64,000 bases of DNA. It comes from Pseudotamlana haliotis (GTDB lineage: Bacteria > Bacteroidota > Bacteroidia > Flavobacteriales > Flavobacteriaceae). The position numbers were made by a program, and so were the translations under genes. The notes beneath the pieces were generated by a model that saw only the letters and a program-made list of their open reading frames with translations, ran no database searches and was not told the DNA's origin. The stretch spans positions 62,307 to 126,306 of the forward strand of contig NZ_WAAT01000028.1 in NCBI RefSeq assembly GCF_008806375.1, written 5' to 3'. This document shows, one piece after another, positions 16,751-26,058 of the stretch (position 1 is its first letter; every line of letters begins with the position of its first letter).

Positions 16751-18025
16751 ATGGAAAAGAACACCACTGTAAAATGCCCAAATTGTAAAGAAGCCTTTAA
16801 AGTTGATGATTCGGTGTACACTGATATTGTTAAGCAGGTTCGTGACCAGGAGTTTTCTGCAGAATTAAGCAATAGATTGACAGCAGCCGAAAAAGAAAAA
16901 ACATCAGCGATACAACTTAAAGAATCACAGTTACAACAAGTTTTTCAGCAGCAATTAGCAGCCAAACAAAGTGAATTGGAAGCGCTAAAGCTTAAGTCTA
17001 GAACAGCATTGATTGATGAGGTTTCTAAAAAAGATCAGTTAATAAATGAACTAAAGACTAAAATTCAAATGGCTGAAACCGAAAAGAAACTAGATGTGTC
17101 TTCGGCGGTGAGTCAAATAGAAAAGGAACGCGATCAGCTTAAAAATGAATTAAAGTATAAGGATACTGAAAAAGAACTGTTAGAAAGTTCGCTAAAACAA
17201 CAATTTAGCAATCAATTGGTGGGTAAAGATGCCTTAATAAAGGTTCGTGACGAAGAAATAGAGCGCTTAAAAGACTACAAGCAAAAACTTTCGACTAAAA
17301 TGATTGGGGAATCTCTTGAGCAGCATTGTGAAACCGAGTTTAATAAGTTGCGTGCTACAGCTTTTCAGCAAGCTTATTTTGAAAAGGATAATGATGCTTC
17401 TGCAGGTACAAAAGGCGATTATATTTTTAAGGAAACTGATGTAAATGGTAATGAGATTGTTTCTATCATGTTTGAAATGAAAAACGAAAACGATCAAACA
17501 GCCACTAAAAAGAAAAACGAAGACTTTTTTGCAAAACTTGATAAGGACCGTCGTGATAAAGGCTGTGAATATGCAGTATTGGTGTCGTTATTAGAGGCAG
17601 ACAATGAGTTTTATAACACAGGTATTGTAGATGTGTCTTATAAATACGAAAAAATGTATGTGGTGCGTCCGCAGTTTTTTATACCAATGATTACCTTGCT
17701 ACGAAATGCAGGAATGAAATCTTTAGAGTATAAACAGGAGCTGCATGTGATTAAAAATCAAAACATAGATATTGCCAATTTTGAAGAAAAGATTGATGCG
17801 TTTAAAACTGGTTTTGCTAGAAATTACGATTTAGCGAGTCGTCAGTTTAAAACAGCTATTGATGAAATTGATAAAACTATGAATCACCTTCAAAAAACGA
17901 AGGATGCCTTGTTGTCTTCAGTGAATAACCTGCGTTTAGCAAATAATAAAGCAGATGATTTAACCATAAAAAAACTGACTCATGGTAATCCTACTATGAA
18001 GCAGAAGTTTAATGATTTGAAATAA
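16751..18025 (+). CDS. DUF2130 protein, probable PD-(D/E)XK-like nuclease core
   Basis: A 424-residue DUF2130 protein. The N-terminus has CPNC and [17 protein letters not shown], the family's opening signature. A long coiled coil spans roughly residues 35-180. The conserved C-terminal part has [38 protein letters not shown] and [14 protein letters not shown]. Asp223 in GDYIF with Glu242-x-Lys244 in FEMKNE has the form of a PD-(D/E)XK active site, an inference from the motif. I place the start at the ATG at 16751; an upstream TTG at 16706 would add 15 residues ahead of the usual start. It is a single gene, followed by an unrelated nuclease gene. Confidence 0.85.
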   Translation: MEKNTTVKCPNCKEAFKVDDSVYTDIVKQVRDQEFSAELSNRLTAAEKEKTSAIQLKESQLQQVFQQQLAAKQSELEALKLKSRTALIDEVSKKDQLINELKTKIQMAETEKKLDVSSAVSQIEKERDQLKNELKYKDTEKELLESSLKQQFSNQLVGKDALIKVRDEEIERLKDYKQKLSTKMIGESLEQHCETEFNKLRATAFQQAYFEKDNDASAGTKGDYIFKETDVNGNEIVSIMFEMKNENDQTATKKKNEDFFAKLDKDRRDKGCEYAVLVSLLEADNEFYNTGIVDVSYKYEKMYVVRPQFFIPMITLLRNAGMKSLEYKQELHVIKNQNIDIANFEEKIDAFKTGFARNYDLASRQFKTAIDEIDKTMNHLQKTKDALLSSVNNLRLANNKADDLTIKKLTHGNPTMKQKFNDLK

Positions 18026-18155
18026 CCAGGTGAAATAATTGTTATTTTGTTGATTATCAGCTCTTAATGTTGTTTGTTTTCTGTGAAATTTTGTAACTTC
18101 AGCATAAAACAATGAGCTGTGTTTTAAGGGCACAAATCATGAATTACGCTGAGTT

Positions 18156-19118
18156 ATGCCAAACATTTTAGATCAACCGCCGTTAGAAGTGATACAAAAT
18201 GTAGAACTACTAAAACAAGATTTACATCATCATATCCCTTCTAAAAAGTTAGATGAAAATTTACTGATAGCCAGTTGGAACATTAGAGCCTTTGGTAATT
18301 TAACACGGAAGTGGGAGAGTGTTGATAGCGATAGTCCAAAACGAGATCTTCATGCCATATTATGTATTGCTGAAATCATAAAACGCTTTGATGTCATAGC
18401 TATTCAAGAGGTGAAAGCTAATATTCGAGCTTTACGAGATACTTTAAAGGTTTTAGGGGTTCATTGGTCACTTATTTTAACCGATGTGAACAAAGGTGAC
18501 GCCGGGAATGGTGAGCGTATGGCTTATTTGTTTGATACGCGCCGTGTGCAACTTTCAGGCTTAGCGGGAGAGCTTGTGGTACCTCAAGAGTGGTTAAACG
18601 CGACTTCACAAGAAGCCCTAACCGAACAGTTTGTAAGATCACCCTATGCGGTTAGTTTTAAATCGAATCATCAAACTTTTATTTTGGTAACCTTACATAT
18701 TCTCTATGGTAAAAAATCTAGCGACCGCGTAAAAGAATTGAAAGGCGTGGCAAAATGGTTAAGTGATTGGTCTGAAGATGTTAACGCTTACCACCAGAAT
18801 ATGATGGTGTTGGGAGACTTTAATATTGATGAGCGCGGCGATCTATTAGACGAAACCTTTTTGTCTGAAGGCTTGTTTGTGCCTTCGCAACTTCAAAACC
18901 CCGATGTAACCCGTTCAATTTTCAACGAAACCAAATATTACGATCAAATCGCCTGGTTTAATGGAGACAACAATAAACCACGATTGTCCATGAATTTTCT
19001 AAATGGAGGGAATTTTGATTTTATGAAAACCGCTTTAATAAATAGAAATTTATCGAAACAAAGCTTGTCTTTTCATATCTCCGATCACTATCCGCTGTGG
19101 GCAGAGTTTCAATTGTGA
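18156..19118 (+). CDS. Endonuclease/exonuclease/phosphatase (EEP) family protein
   Basis: A 320-residue metal-dependent hydrolase of the EEP fold (DNase I / APE1 / phosphoesterase). The diagnostic series is present: IASWNIRAFG (Asn), AIQEVKA (Glu metal ligand), MVLGDFNIDERGD (Asp and Asn) and the C-terminal SDHYPLWAEF (Asp-His pair). No signal peptide is seen, so it is probably cytoplasmic. Substrate cannot be told from sequence and may be DNA or a phosphorylated small molecule. A short AAATTTTGTAACTTC string about 60 bases before the start resembles the -7 region of the promoter at 1541-1575. Confidence 0.87.
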   Translation: MPNILDQPPLEVIQNVELLKQDLHHHIPSKKLDENLLIASWNIRAFGNLTRKWESVDSDSPKRDLHAILCIAEIIKRFDVIAIQEVKANIRALRDTLKVLGVHWSLILTDVNKGDAGNGERMAYLFDTRRVQLSGLAGELVVPQEWLNATSQEALTEQFVRSPYAVSFKSNHQTFILVTLHILYGKKSSDRVKELKGVAKWLSDWSEDVNAYHQNMMVLGDFNIDERGDLLDETFLSEGLFVPSQLQNPDVTRSIFNETKYYDQIAWFNGDNNKPRLSMNFLNGGNFDFMKTALINRNLSKQSLSFHISDHYPLWAEFQL

Positions 19119-19246
19119 AGGAAATCGAAAGAGTACTTTCTCTATATATTTAAACAAGGTTCTTAAAACCAACTTATTTTGAACGTATTGTATGATGTGA
19201 TATTTCTTATCTTTATAATATAATCAATCAAATAAAGTTTAATATC

Positions 19247-19834
19247 ATGAAAAAAAATAGAGGCATCATTAAGTACTTTTTTACAGGTATGTTCTTTTGT
19301 GTTGTGCCTACATTTTTGGCTATAATTTTATTCTCTAAAGTTTTACATATCTTAGGGCCAGTTACTCATAAAGTAACAACGGCTTTAGACTTAAAATCGG
19401 TTTTTGGCTCAGCAGCAGTGTTAATTGTAGGTGTTTCTATTATTTTTCTAATTGGCTTATTGTTTGGTTATTTTTTGCTGAACGGTTTTTTAAAACGTTG
19501 GAGCAATAGTTTTGAAGAACGTTTGTTTTACTTTATACCTTCGTTTCAAATCATGAAATATCGCATGGTGGAGGAAGATGTTTATAAAGAGCAGCAGTTT
19601 TGGGAACCTATTTTACTAAAAGAAGACGCTTTTTACCGCGTCGCTTTTATCACAGATAAGAGCAACCCTGATTTACTGGTGGTTTATGTGCCAGATGCAC
19701 CAAGAATGGATGCGGGTGAAGTTCGTTATTTTCCAAAAAACTCCTGTGAATATGTTTCAATTACTATGAAACAAGCCATGAATACCTTGCATCATTTTGG
19801 TCGAGGGGTGGATATTAAACTGCCACAAACATAA
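19247..19834 (+). CDS. DUF502-like membrane protein
   Basis: A 195-residue protein with two N-terminal membrane helices (about 9-29 and 52-78) and a soluble C-terminal domain. The end region PDLLVVYVPDAPRMDAGEVRYFPKNS followed by ITMKQAMNTLHHFG resembles DUF502 proteins, which have a similar two-helix start and a conserved Val-Pro-x-x-Pro strand. Function is unknown in that family. It stands alone between the EEP gene and the M90-type peptidase gene. Family assignment is moderate. Confidence 0.62.
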   Translation: MKKNRGIIKYFFTGMFFCVVPTFLAIILFSKVLHILGPVTHKVTTALDLKSVFGSAAVLIVGVSIIFLIGLLFGYFLLNGFLKRWSNSFEERLFYFIPSFQIMKYRMVEEDVYKEQQFWEPILLKEDAFYRVAFITDKSNPDLLVVYVPDAPRMDAGEVRYFPKNSCEYVSITMKQAMNTLHHFGRGVDIKLPQT

Positions 19835-19935
19835 TTTTTACATAGAATAGTTTTTATGCCTATTAACCTCTTTTGCTGATATGCATTTTAGTTCTTTTGC
19901 CTAAAATAGCTTAATATTGATATTTAATACATGGT

Positions 19936-20787
19936 ATGAACCTCCCCATAATCATAGAGAACGAAAACCTTACAGGTCAAATTATTTTAGGTGTTTTATT
20001 TGCGATATTATTTTACATGATATTGCATTTTTTAGTTAAAACCCTAGAAATGGGTTATGTGTTGCGTAACATGAGGCCTTGGTATACTCATTTGTACCTC
20101 TTCCCGAAGAAACTGAATAAAAATCAGAAAGAGATTTTAAAGAATAATTTTCCGTTTTACAATAGACTAGATAAAAAACGACAGGGTTATTTTGAGCATC
20201 GGGTAGCTTGCTTTAAAGCAGATAAAGATTTTATAGGCAGAGATGGTTTCGTGATTACCGATGAAGTAACGATTTTAATTTCCGCTACAGCGGTGATGTT
20301 AACCTTTGGGTTTAGAGATTTTTATATCAGTATCATTTCTAAAATTGTAGTATATCCTGATGCCTATTATTCTAATTTAAACAAAGCTTACCATAAAGGG
20401 GAGTTTAATCCGCACTTACAGACCTTGGTTTTATGCTGGAAAGATTTTAAACAAGGCATCGATATCGATGATGATAATCTTAATTTAGGTATTCATGAGT
20501 TTACTCATGCTATTCATATTAACAGCATCAAAGAACGTGATATAAGTTCAACGATTTTCAGCGATACTTTCAAAGAACTTACAGAACTCTTGCAAAATGA
20601 ACCCGAATTACGCGCAAGGCTAATCGATTCGCATTATTTTAGAAAGTATGCTTTTACCAATCAGTTTGAGTTTTTAGCAGTTCTTATGGAAACTTTTATT
20701 GAAACCCCTGCTGAGTTTAGGTCTAAGTTTCCTAAGGTTTACAAGAAAACCAAACAGATGCTAAATTTTCATTTTGCGGGGTATTAA
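19936..20787 (+). CDS. MtfA-like zinc metallopeptidase (M90)
   Basis: A 283-residue protein with an N-terminal membrane helix (about 14-36). Its M90/MtfA-type domain shows ISATAVMLTFG, KIVVYPDAYY and the zinc motif HEFTH at 187-191, followed by an acidic helix ELTELLQNEPELRAR and a second conserved block NQFEFLAVLMETFIETP. Family members are zinc-dependent peptidases; E. coli MtfA titrates the Mlc repressor, a partner not expected here. It differs from MtfA by being membrane-anchored. The following gene also encodes a zinc peptidase, though of another family. Confidence 0.82.
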   Translation: MNLPIIIENENLTGQIILGVLFAILFYMILHFLVKTLEMGYVLRNMRPWYTHLYLFPKKLNKNQKEILKNNFPFYNRLDKKRQGYFEHRVACFKADKDFIGRDGFVITDEVTILISATAVMLTFGFRDFYISIISKIVVYPDAYYSNLNKAYHKGEFNPHLQTLVLCWKDFKQGIDIDDDNLNLGIHEFTHAIHINSIKERDISSTIFSDTFKELTELLQNEPELRARLIDSHYFRKYAFTNQFEFLAVLMETFIETPAEFRSKFPKVYKKTKQMLNFHFAGY

Positions 20788-20902
20788 AAATTGATGCGAT
20801 TGCGTTAAACTTACATCTGTTTTTTATACATATTGCTTTACCTTTATACATGAACCTGAAGGGGTAGGAAGTGTGTTAATCATTTAAAAAAAAGCGGTTG
20901 TT

Positions 20903-21970
20903 ATGAAAATATTTCAGTGTAGTAGATGTGATTTTCCTGTGTTTTTTGAGAATACAATATGTGAAAATTGTGACGCTAATTTAGGATATTTAGATTCTGA
21001 AAATGACATATTTGCCAAACCCCCTGAGGATGAAAACTGGCTCGTTAAAGGAAAGCAGTATAGCTATTGTAAAAATGAAGCCTTAAATACGTGCAACTGG
21101 TTGGTTCCTGCCGAAAGCGAAATCGGACTTTGTCAATCCTGCTACTTAAACCGTACCATTCCTGATACTTCTAATCATAAACTCCATGAGCGCTTGCAAA
21201 ACATGGAAGCAGCTAAACACCGCTTGGTTTACACGTTGCAGTGTTTAGGACTTCCTGTAAAAAGTCGTTTTGAGGATACGCAATCAGGTTTGTTTTTTGA
21301 TTTTTTATCTAAAGGAGATGTTAATGTAGAGGGGAATAAAGTGATGACTGGTCATGCCAATGGGGTGGTTACCATTTTATTAGGTGAAGCTGATGTGGTG
21401 AATAGAGAAACCATGCGTGTGTCACTTAATGAAAAGTATCGCACCTTAATCGGGCATTTCAGACATGAAGTGGGACATTATTATTGGGATGTTATCTTTC
21501 AGAATAACGATGAGTTTTTATCTGAGTTCAGAACATTATTCGGTGATGAACGCGAAAGTTATGCTGATGCTTTAGAAGTTCATTACCAGAATGGCGCTCC
21601 TAAAAACTGGAAAACAGATTTTATTAGTGAGTATGCTTCATCTCACCCTTGGGAAGATTGGGCTGAAACCTGGGCACATTACTTACACATTTTAGATACT
21701 ATGGAAACGGCTTATTATTTTGGGTTAAATGGTGACCCTAAGCTTAGAAATTCACCACACATGCGGGTGGAGACGCTTTATCCTTATCGAGAAGATTTAT
21801 CTTTTAAAACCATTTTAGAAGAAACGATTCCTTTGTTTTACGCGGTGAATAGTATAAACCGTTCAATGGGCATTAAAGATGTGTATCCTTTTGCGATTTC
21901 CGCTAAGGTGAAGGATAAATTAGAGTATGTTCACTATATTTTACAGCGTTTTAAAGCTGAAAAAAAATAA
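20903..21970 (+). CDS. Zinc-ribbon metallopeptidase (Peptidase_Mx type)
   Basis: A 355-residue protein with two Cys4-type sites near the N-terminus (CSRC...CENC, and C56 to CQSC at about 77-80). A metallopeptidase core follows, with HEVGH at 188-192 and a downstream DERESYADALEVHY and HPWEDWAETWAHYLH. This is the layout of the putative zinc-binding metallopeptidase family (PF15887-like). No signal sequence is visible, so it is probably cytoplasmic. Substrate is unknown. It is convergent with the flavoprotein gene, with only 13 bases between the stops. Confidence 0.83.
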   Translation: MKIFQCSRCDFPVFFENTICENCDANLGYLDSENDIFAKPPEDENWLVKGKQYSYCKNEALNTCNWLVPAESEIGLCQSCYLNRTIPDTSNHKLHERLQNMEAAKHRLVYTLQCLGLPVKSRFEDTQSGLFFDFLSKGDVNVEGNKVMTGHANGVVTILLGEADVVNRETMRVSLNEKYRTLIGHFRHEVGHYYWDVIFQNNDEFLSEFRTLFGDERESYADALEVHYQNGAPKNWKTDFISEYASSHPWEDWAETWAHYLHILDTMETAYYFGLNGDPKLRNSPHMRVETLYPYREDLSFKTILEETIPLFYAVNSINRSMGIKDVYPFAISAKVKDKLEYVHYILQRFKAEKK

Positions 21971-21983
21971 AGCTGTAACCTGT

Positions 21984-23222
21984 TTAATTATTTTCTTCAG
22001 CATTCATGTGAATAAGATGCGCTAAGTTTTTAACTAAACGGTCGTGCTTTTTTACAAATGGATTGCTCTCATCCCAAACATACCCTGCTAGAACAGCGCA
22101 AATTTGTTTTTTAATATCAGGGTTTTCTGGGCGATGAAAAAATAAGGTTTGTAAATTTCCGGTGTACCATTCTTTCACGTAAGTAGCAAATACTTCTACG
22201 CCTTTCATGATATAATCACTGTATTCTACTTGCCAGTTTACCTCCTGATTGTTTAAGGCTTTGTCTATTAATTTGGCAGCTTTTAAAGCAGATTCTGTAG
22301 CAAAAGTAACCCCTGATGAAAAAACAGGATCTAAAAACTCAGCACTGTTTCCTGTTAAAATATAACCTTTTCCAAATAATTGGGTTACTGATTTGGCGTA
22401 GTTTTTTATAGAGATAGGCTCGAATTTAAAATCAACACCTTCAAAACGCTTATGGTAATATTTAGAAAGTTTCAGCATGTCCTTCATGTTACCTTCGTAA
22501 GATTCAATAAGCTCTGTTTTTCCAACAAAACCAATGCTAGTATCGCCATTTGAAAAAGGAATCACCCAAAACCAAGTATCGCGGTCAAGCACATCAAAAG
22601 TAATCAAGGTGCCTTCTTCTCCTTCAGGACGCTTGATGTCTTTAACGTGGGTAAACATTGAGGAGTGTTCTGGAATAGCAGAGGGTTTGTCTAGGCCCAA
22701 CAAACGTGGTAAAACACGTCCGTAACCACTCGAATCAATAATGTATTGTGCTTTTACGGTGTATTCTTCACCGTTTTCATCTTTTATACGTGTTATAGAA
22801 ACACCTTCATCGTTTATATCAGTGTCAATAACCTCGTGTTCAAAACTGAGGTCAACACCTTGCTTTTGTATTTCTGTTGCTAATAAATTGTCAAAATCGG
22901 CACGCGGTACTTGCCAAGTCCAATCCCAGCCGGGTGTATGTTTTTTACTGAAATCAAAATTACAAACTATATCATCTCTTAAAAAACGCGCACCACGCTT
23001 AATTTCAAAGCCGTGGTTTTCCAAAACATGCAATAAACCGGCCTCTTCAAAATGTTCCATACACTTAGGAAGCAAACTTTCACCAATCACAAAACGCGGA
23101 AATTTACTTTTTTCTACCACCTTAACCTGTATACCTTTTTTGTTGAGGTAGGCAGCAGCCACACAGCCTGAAGGTCCGGCGCCAATAATTAAAACATCAA
23201 CTTCTATTAGATTTGATTTCAT
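21984..23222 (-). CDS. FAD-dependent halogenase-like monooxygenase
   Basis: A 412-residue flavoprotein. The FAD-binding GAGPSG is at 14-19, followed by FPRFVIGESLLP, a block shared by flavin-dependent halogenases and geranylgeranyl-reductase-like enzymes. A Trp-Phe-Trp-Val-Ile-Pro at 217-222 matches the WxWxIP halogenase signature. The second FAD block is ILTGNSAEFLDPVFSSG. Such genes accompany flexirubin clusters, where they may hydroxylate or chlorinate the aryl end. This one is on the opposite strand, 1.7 kb from the operon and separated from it by a WG-repeat gene. Halogenase versus hydroxylase cannot be settled by eye. Confidence 0.8.
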   Translation of the reverse strand: MKSNLIEVDVLIIGAGPSGCVAAAYLNKKGIQVKVVEKSKFPRFVIGESLLPKCMEHFEEAGLLHVLENHGFEIKRGARFLRDDIVCNFDFSKKHTPGWDWTWQVPRADFDNLLATEIQKQGVDLSFEHEVIDTDINDEGVSITRIKDENGEEYTVKAQYIIDSSGYGRVLPRLLGLDKPSAIPEHSSMFTHVKDIKRPEGEEGTLITFDVLDRDTWFWVIPFSNGDTSIGFVGKTELIESYEGNMKDMLKLSKYYHKRFEGVDFKFEPISIKNYAKSVTQLFGKGYILTGNSAEFLDPVFSSGVTFATESALKAAKLIDKALNNQEVNWQVEYSDYIMKGVEVFATYVKEWYTGNLQTLFFHRPENPDIKKQICAVLAGYVWDESNPFVKKHDRLVKNLAHLIHMNAEENN

Positions 23223-23576
23223 AGGGAATAATTATTTGTTGCAATATTTTGGTAAATCAAAATTAAGGGAAATTTAGTAATAGAAGACCTCCAAGTTCAC
23301 ATTAATTAAAATTATGGAAGTCAAAATTCTTAGAGTTTATGAGCATAGCTATGTGGTTTCTAGGTGCGTTTTCTGGAGAGGTAAGTGAAGGATGGTGTTT
23401 AAAAGGTTTATTTTGTGGTGGTTACATGTCAAAATGTTGAAATATTTTTTAACTGAAGTCAAGGGTGTTTCGTAATTTGTTGTTATATTTACTATACAAT
23501 TTTATCTCTCCCTTCTTTTTAATAGCGTTAAACGACAAATATTCTTTTAAAATCTTAACGTTAAAACAATTCTATT
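23223..23576. other. Intergenic region between divergent genes
   Basis: This 354-base gap separates the flavoprotein gene (minus) from the WG-repeat gene (plus) and should hold both promoters. It is AT-rich. I see no convincing gene, hairpin or repeat in it. Confidence 0.5.
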
Positions 23577-24704
23577 ATGAAAACAAAAGCATTTTTAAGC
23601 ATACTATTTTTATGTGCTATTTTTAGTCATGCCCAAGAATTAGCGCTTGCCAGTGTTGATGACAAGGCTGGTTATTTAACTAAAACAGGAGCTTGGGGGA
23701 TTGAACCTACATTTGAAATGGCTAAGAGTTTTTCTGGTGATTTGGCCGAAGCTATGAATGATGACAAACAGTGGGGCTTTATTAACCGCTCTGGTGAATG
23801 GGTGATTGAACCTCAATTTGACAAAACAAAAGCCTTCAATTCAGGATACGCCTTGGTTTACAAGGATAAAAATTGGTTTTATATCAATGAGAAGGGGGAA
23901 AAGGCACTTACTAATGTAAAAACCGATAAGTATTATGATTTTAGCGAAGGGATGGCGATTGTTAGAAACGGAGATTATGTAGGTTTTATAAACATCAGCG
24001 GAGAAGTGGCTGTGGCTACAAAGTTCAAAAAGGTGTTCGGTTTTGTAAATGGCTATGCTAAAGTTCTAGAAAATGATAAATGGGGCTTAGTTGATAAAAC
24101 AGGAAATTATTTTGTTAAAACCGAGTATGATGGGGTAAGTAACAATTATCACGGGAATGTTGTAGCAGAAAAAGGTGATGTTTATGGTTTAATTATTGAC
24201 GGAACATTTAAACCTGTTGACGGAGCTGAAAAAATTTGGGATTTTTCTGTTCATGAAGATATGGCTTATGCCAAAAAAGATGGAAAAATGGGTTTCATTA
24301 ATGGTCAAGGGGAGTGGGTTATTCAGCCAGAATATGAGAAAGCTCGTGCTTTTGTGAATGGTTTGGCTCCTGTTTATGACGGTAAAAAATGGGGCGCCGT
24401 TAATCCTTCTGGTTCCGTTGTAGTACCTTTTGAATTTAAGGATATGGAAATTTTTAGTGATGACGGCTATGCGCCTGCAAAACCTAAAAAAGAATGGGGT
24501 TTTATTGATAAAACAGGGAAGTTGGTGGTTGAAGATAAGTATGATATTTCAGCTTTTGGTATGAGTATGTTTGAGAAAAATGCCGTAAAAGGTTTTGTTG
24601 ATGGGTTAGCTCGTGTGAAACATAAAAAGAAATGGGCGTTTATAGATACTAGTGGAAAGGTGTTAAATGATACTTGGTACGAACACCTTGAGCTGTTTAA
24701 CTAA
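23577..24704 (+). CDS. Exported WG-repeat protein
   Basis: A 375-residue protein with a signal peptide (hydrophobic to about residue 17, FSHAQ cleavage region). It then consists almost wholly of WG-type repeats: units such as DDKQWGFINRSGEWVIEPQF, DKWGLVDKTGNYF and KKEWGFIDKTGKLVV recur about every 40-50 residues, some decayed. WG repeats form beta structures of unclear function, usually in secreted or surface proteins. It lies between the halogenase-like gene and the resorcinol operon and has its own terminator, so it is probably transcribed separately. Confidence 0.88.
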   Translation: MKTKAFLSILFLCAIFSHAQELALASVDDKAGYLTKTGAWGIEPTFEMAKSFSGDLAEAMNDDKQWGFINRSGEWVIEPQFDKTKAFNSGYALVYKDKNWFYINEKGEKALTNVKTDKYYDFSEGMAIVRNGDYVGFINISGEVAVATKFKKVFGFVNGYAKVLENDKWGLVDKTGNYFVKTEYDGVSNNYHGNVVAEKGDVYGLIIDGTFKPVDGAEKIWDFSVHEDMAYAKKDGKMGFINGQGEWVIQPEYEKARAFVNGLAPVYDGKKWGAVNPSGSVVVPFEFKDMEIFSDDGYAPAKPKKEWGFIDKTGKLVVEDKYDISAFGMSMFEKNAVKGFVDGLARVKHKKKWAFIDTSGKVLNDTWYEHLELFN

Positions 24705-24721
24705 AGGATATAAACATGAAT

Positions 24722-24756
24722 AAGGCTGTATGAAACTCGTTTTTATACAGCTTTTT
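24722..24756 (+). terminator. Terminator after the WG-repeat gene
   Basis: The stem AAGGCTGTAT / ATACAGCTTT (one G-T pair) has a 13-base loop and runs into T. It begins 17 bases after the stop and separates this gene from the operon that follows. Confidence 0.75.
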
Positions 24757-24854
24757 ATTTTGTGAGTAAATTGTAATTAACTCACTATCAATCCGTAATA
24801 TGCAAGAATGTTAATTAAATTTAATGAGGGAAACTATAGATGGAAAAATTGATG

Positions 24855-24862
24855 TATTTTTG
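24855..24862 (+). promoter_or_regulatory. -7 element TATTTTTG of the resorcinol/polyene operon
   Basis: TATTTTTG fits the TAnnTTTG consensus exactly and lies 55 bases before the first ATG. No clear TTTG stands about 20 bases upstream, so the promoter may be weak or activator-dependent. It is the only good candidate ahead of the 23-gene run. Confidence 0.45.
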
Positions 24863-24917
24863 CAAATCTCACTTGGATTTGATACCCTCGATTAATTAAA
24901 TAGAAATATTGATAGAA

Positions 24918-25160
24918 ATGAATAAAGCGCTTATTGTTGAAAAGATAAACGACTTTCTTGTTGATGAGTTTGAAGTAGATGAAGAGGCTATTACTTCTGA
25001 TGCTAACCTTAAAGAAACCTTAGATTTAGATAGCTTAGATTTTGTAGACCTTGTGGTGGCCATTGAATCTAATTTTGGTGTGAAACTAAAAGGAGAAGAC
25101 TTTGTAGAAGTGACTACGCTTGAAGATTTTTATAATCTTATTGAAAATAAACTTAGTTAA
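24918..25160 (+). CDS. Acyl carrier protein (first operon gene)
   Basis: An 80-residue acidic carrier protein with the 4'-phosphopantetheine site LDLDSLDFVDL (Ser39) and the usual four-helix pattern. It would carry chains made by the ketosynthases of this operon. In dialkylresorcinol pathways a dedicated carrier protein (DarC) accompanies DarA and DarB, and this gene, two before darA, is the natural candidate. I chose the ATG at 24918 over a TTG nine bases upstream. The gap to the acyltransferase gene is 8 bases. No phosphopantetheinyl transferase gene is seen nearby, so a cellular one must activate it. Confidence 0.93.
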   Translation: MNKALIVEKINDFLVDEFEVDEEAITSDANLKETLDLDSLDFVDLVVAIESNFGVKLKGEDFVEVTTLEDFYNLIENKLS

Positions 25161-25168
25161 TTGATGCC

Positions 25169-26050
25169 ATGTTAAAGGAGTGGCGAGGAAAGTCAAGAGG
25201 TACCGTTCTTGGTTACAGGATTTTCGTTTTTTGTATTAAAAAACTAGGCTTAAGGTCAGCCTATTTTGTATTGTACTTTGTTTCTTTTTATTTCTTCTTT
25301 TTTGCTTGGGGAAATACACAGTCAAATTATCACTACTTCAGAAAAAGACAACAGTTTTCAGCGTTTAAAAGTATTATTAGCATTTTTAAAAGTTATTATG
25401 TTTTCGGTCAAACCATCATAGATAAAATTGCTATTTCTTCTGGGTTAAGGGATAAATTCACCTATCATTTTGATGGAGGGGAACTCATTAATGACACTCT
25501 AAAAGAGAAAAAAGGCGGTATTTTAATTAGTGCCCATGTTGGGAATTTTGAAATCGCCGAGTACTTTTTTGGTGAATTAGAAGAAAAAGCTGCTATAAAT
25601 ATCTTGACTACAGATTCAGAACACTCTGATATTAAAACCTACCTGGAGACGGTAACCAACAAGCCTAACGTCAACTTTATTTATATTCAAGAAGACTTGT
25701 CTCATGTTTTTGAAATTAATGCAGCTTTAGCTAGAAACGAATTGGTTTGCATTACCGGTGACCGCTATGTAAAAGGTTCGAAATATTTAGCAGAATTATT
25801 TTTAGGTGAAGAAGCCGCTTTTCCGGCAGGACCTTTTTTAATATCTTCACGCCTTCGTGTTCCTGTTTTGTTTGTTTATGTGATGAAAGAAACAAGAACA
25901 CATTATCATTTGTACACCAGAATGGCCGATTTTAAACAGCGTGACGCTAAGGCCTTGCTGAAGGAATATACAAAAAGTTTAAGCTGGATTTTAGGGAAGT
26001 ACCCTTTACAGTGGTTTAACTATTTTCACTTTTGGAGTACACATAAATAA
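25169..26050 (+). CDS. LpxL/HtrB-like lysophospholipid acyltransferase
   Basis: A 293-residue membrane-associated acyltransferase of the lipid A late-acyltransferase family. It has an N-terminal hydrophobic segment (about 30-48) and the catalytic HVGNFE (His123, Glu128), an H-x4-E dyad in place of the commoner H-x4-D. ITGDRYVKGS and FPAGPFLISSRL follow, typical blocks of the family. In a flexirubin-type operon it is a candidate for joining an acyl-ACP product to an acceptor hydroxyl, for example the resorcinol ester bond, rather than acting on lipid A. It is the second gene of the run, between a carrier protein and darA. Confidence 0.85.
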   Translation: MLKEWRGKSRGTVLGYRIFVFCIKKLGLRSAYFVLYFVSFYFFFFAWGNTQSNYHYFRKRQQFSAFKSIISIFKSYYVFGQTIIDKIAISSGLRDKFTYHFDGGELINDTLKEKKGGILISAHVGNFEIAEYFFGELEEKAAINILTTDSEHSDIKTYLETVTNKPNVNFIYIQEDLSHVFEINAALARNELVCITGDRYVKGSKYLAELFLGEEAAFPAGPFLISSRLRVPVLFVYVMKETRTHYHLYTRMADFKQRDAKALLKEYTKSLSWILGKYPLQWFNYFHFWSTHK

Positions 26051-26058
26051 TAAAGCTT

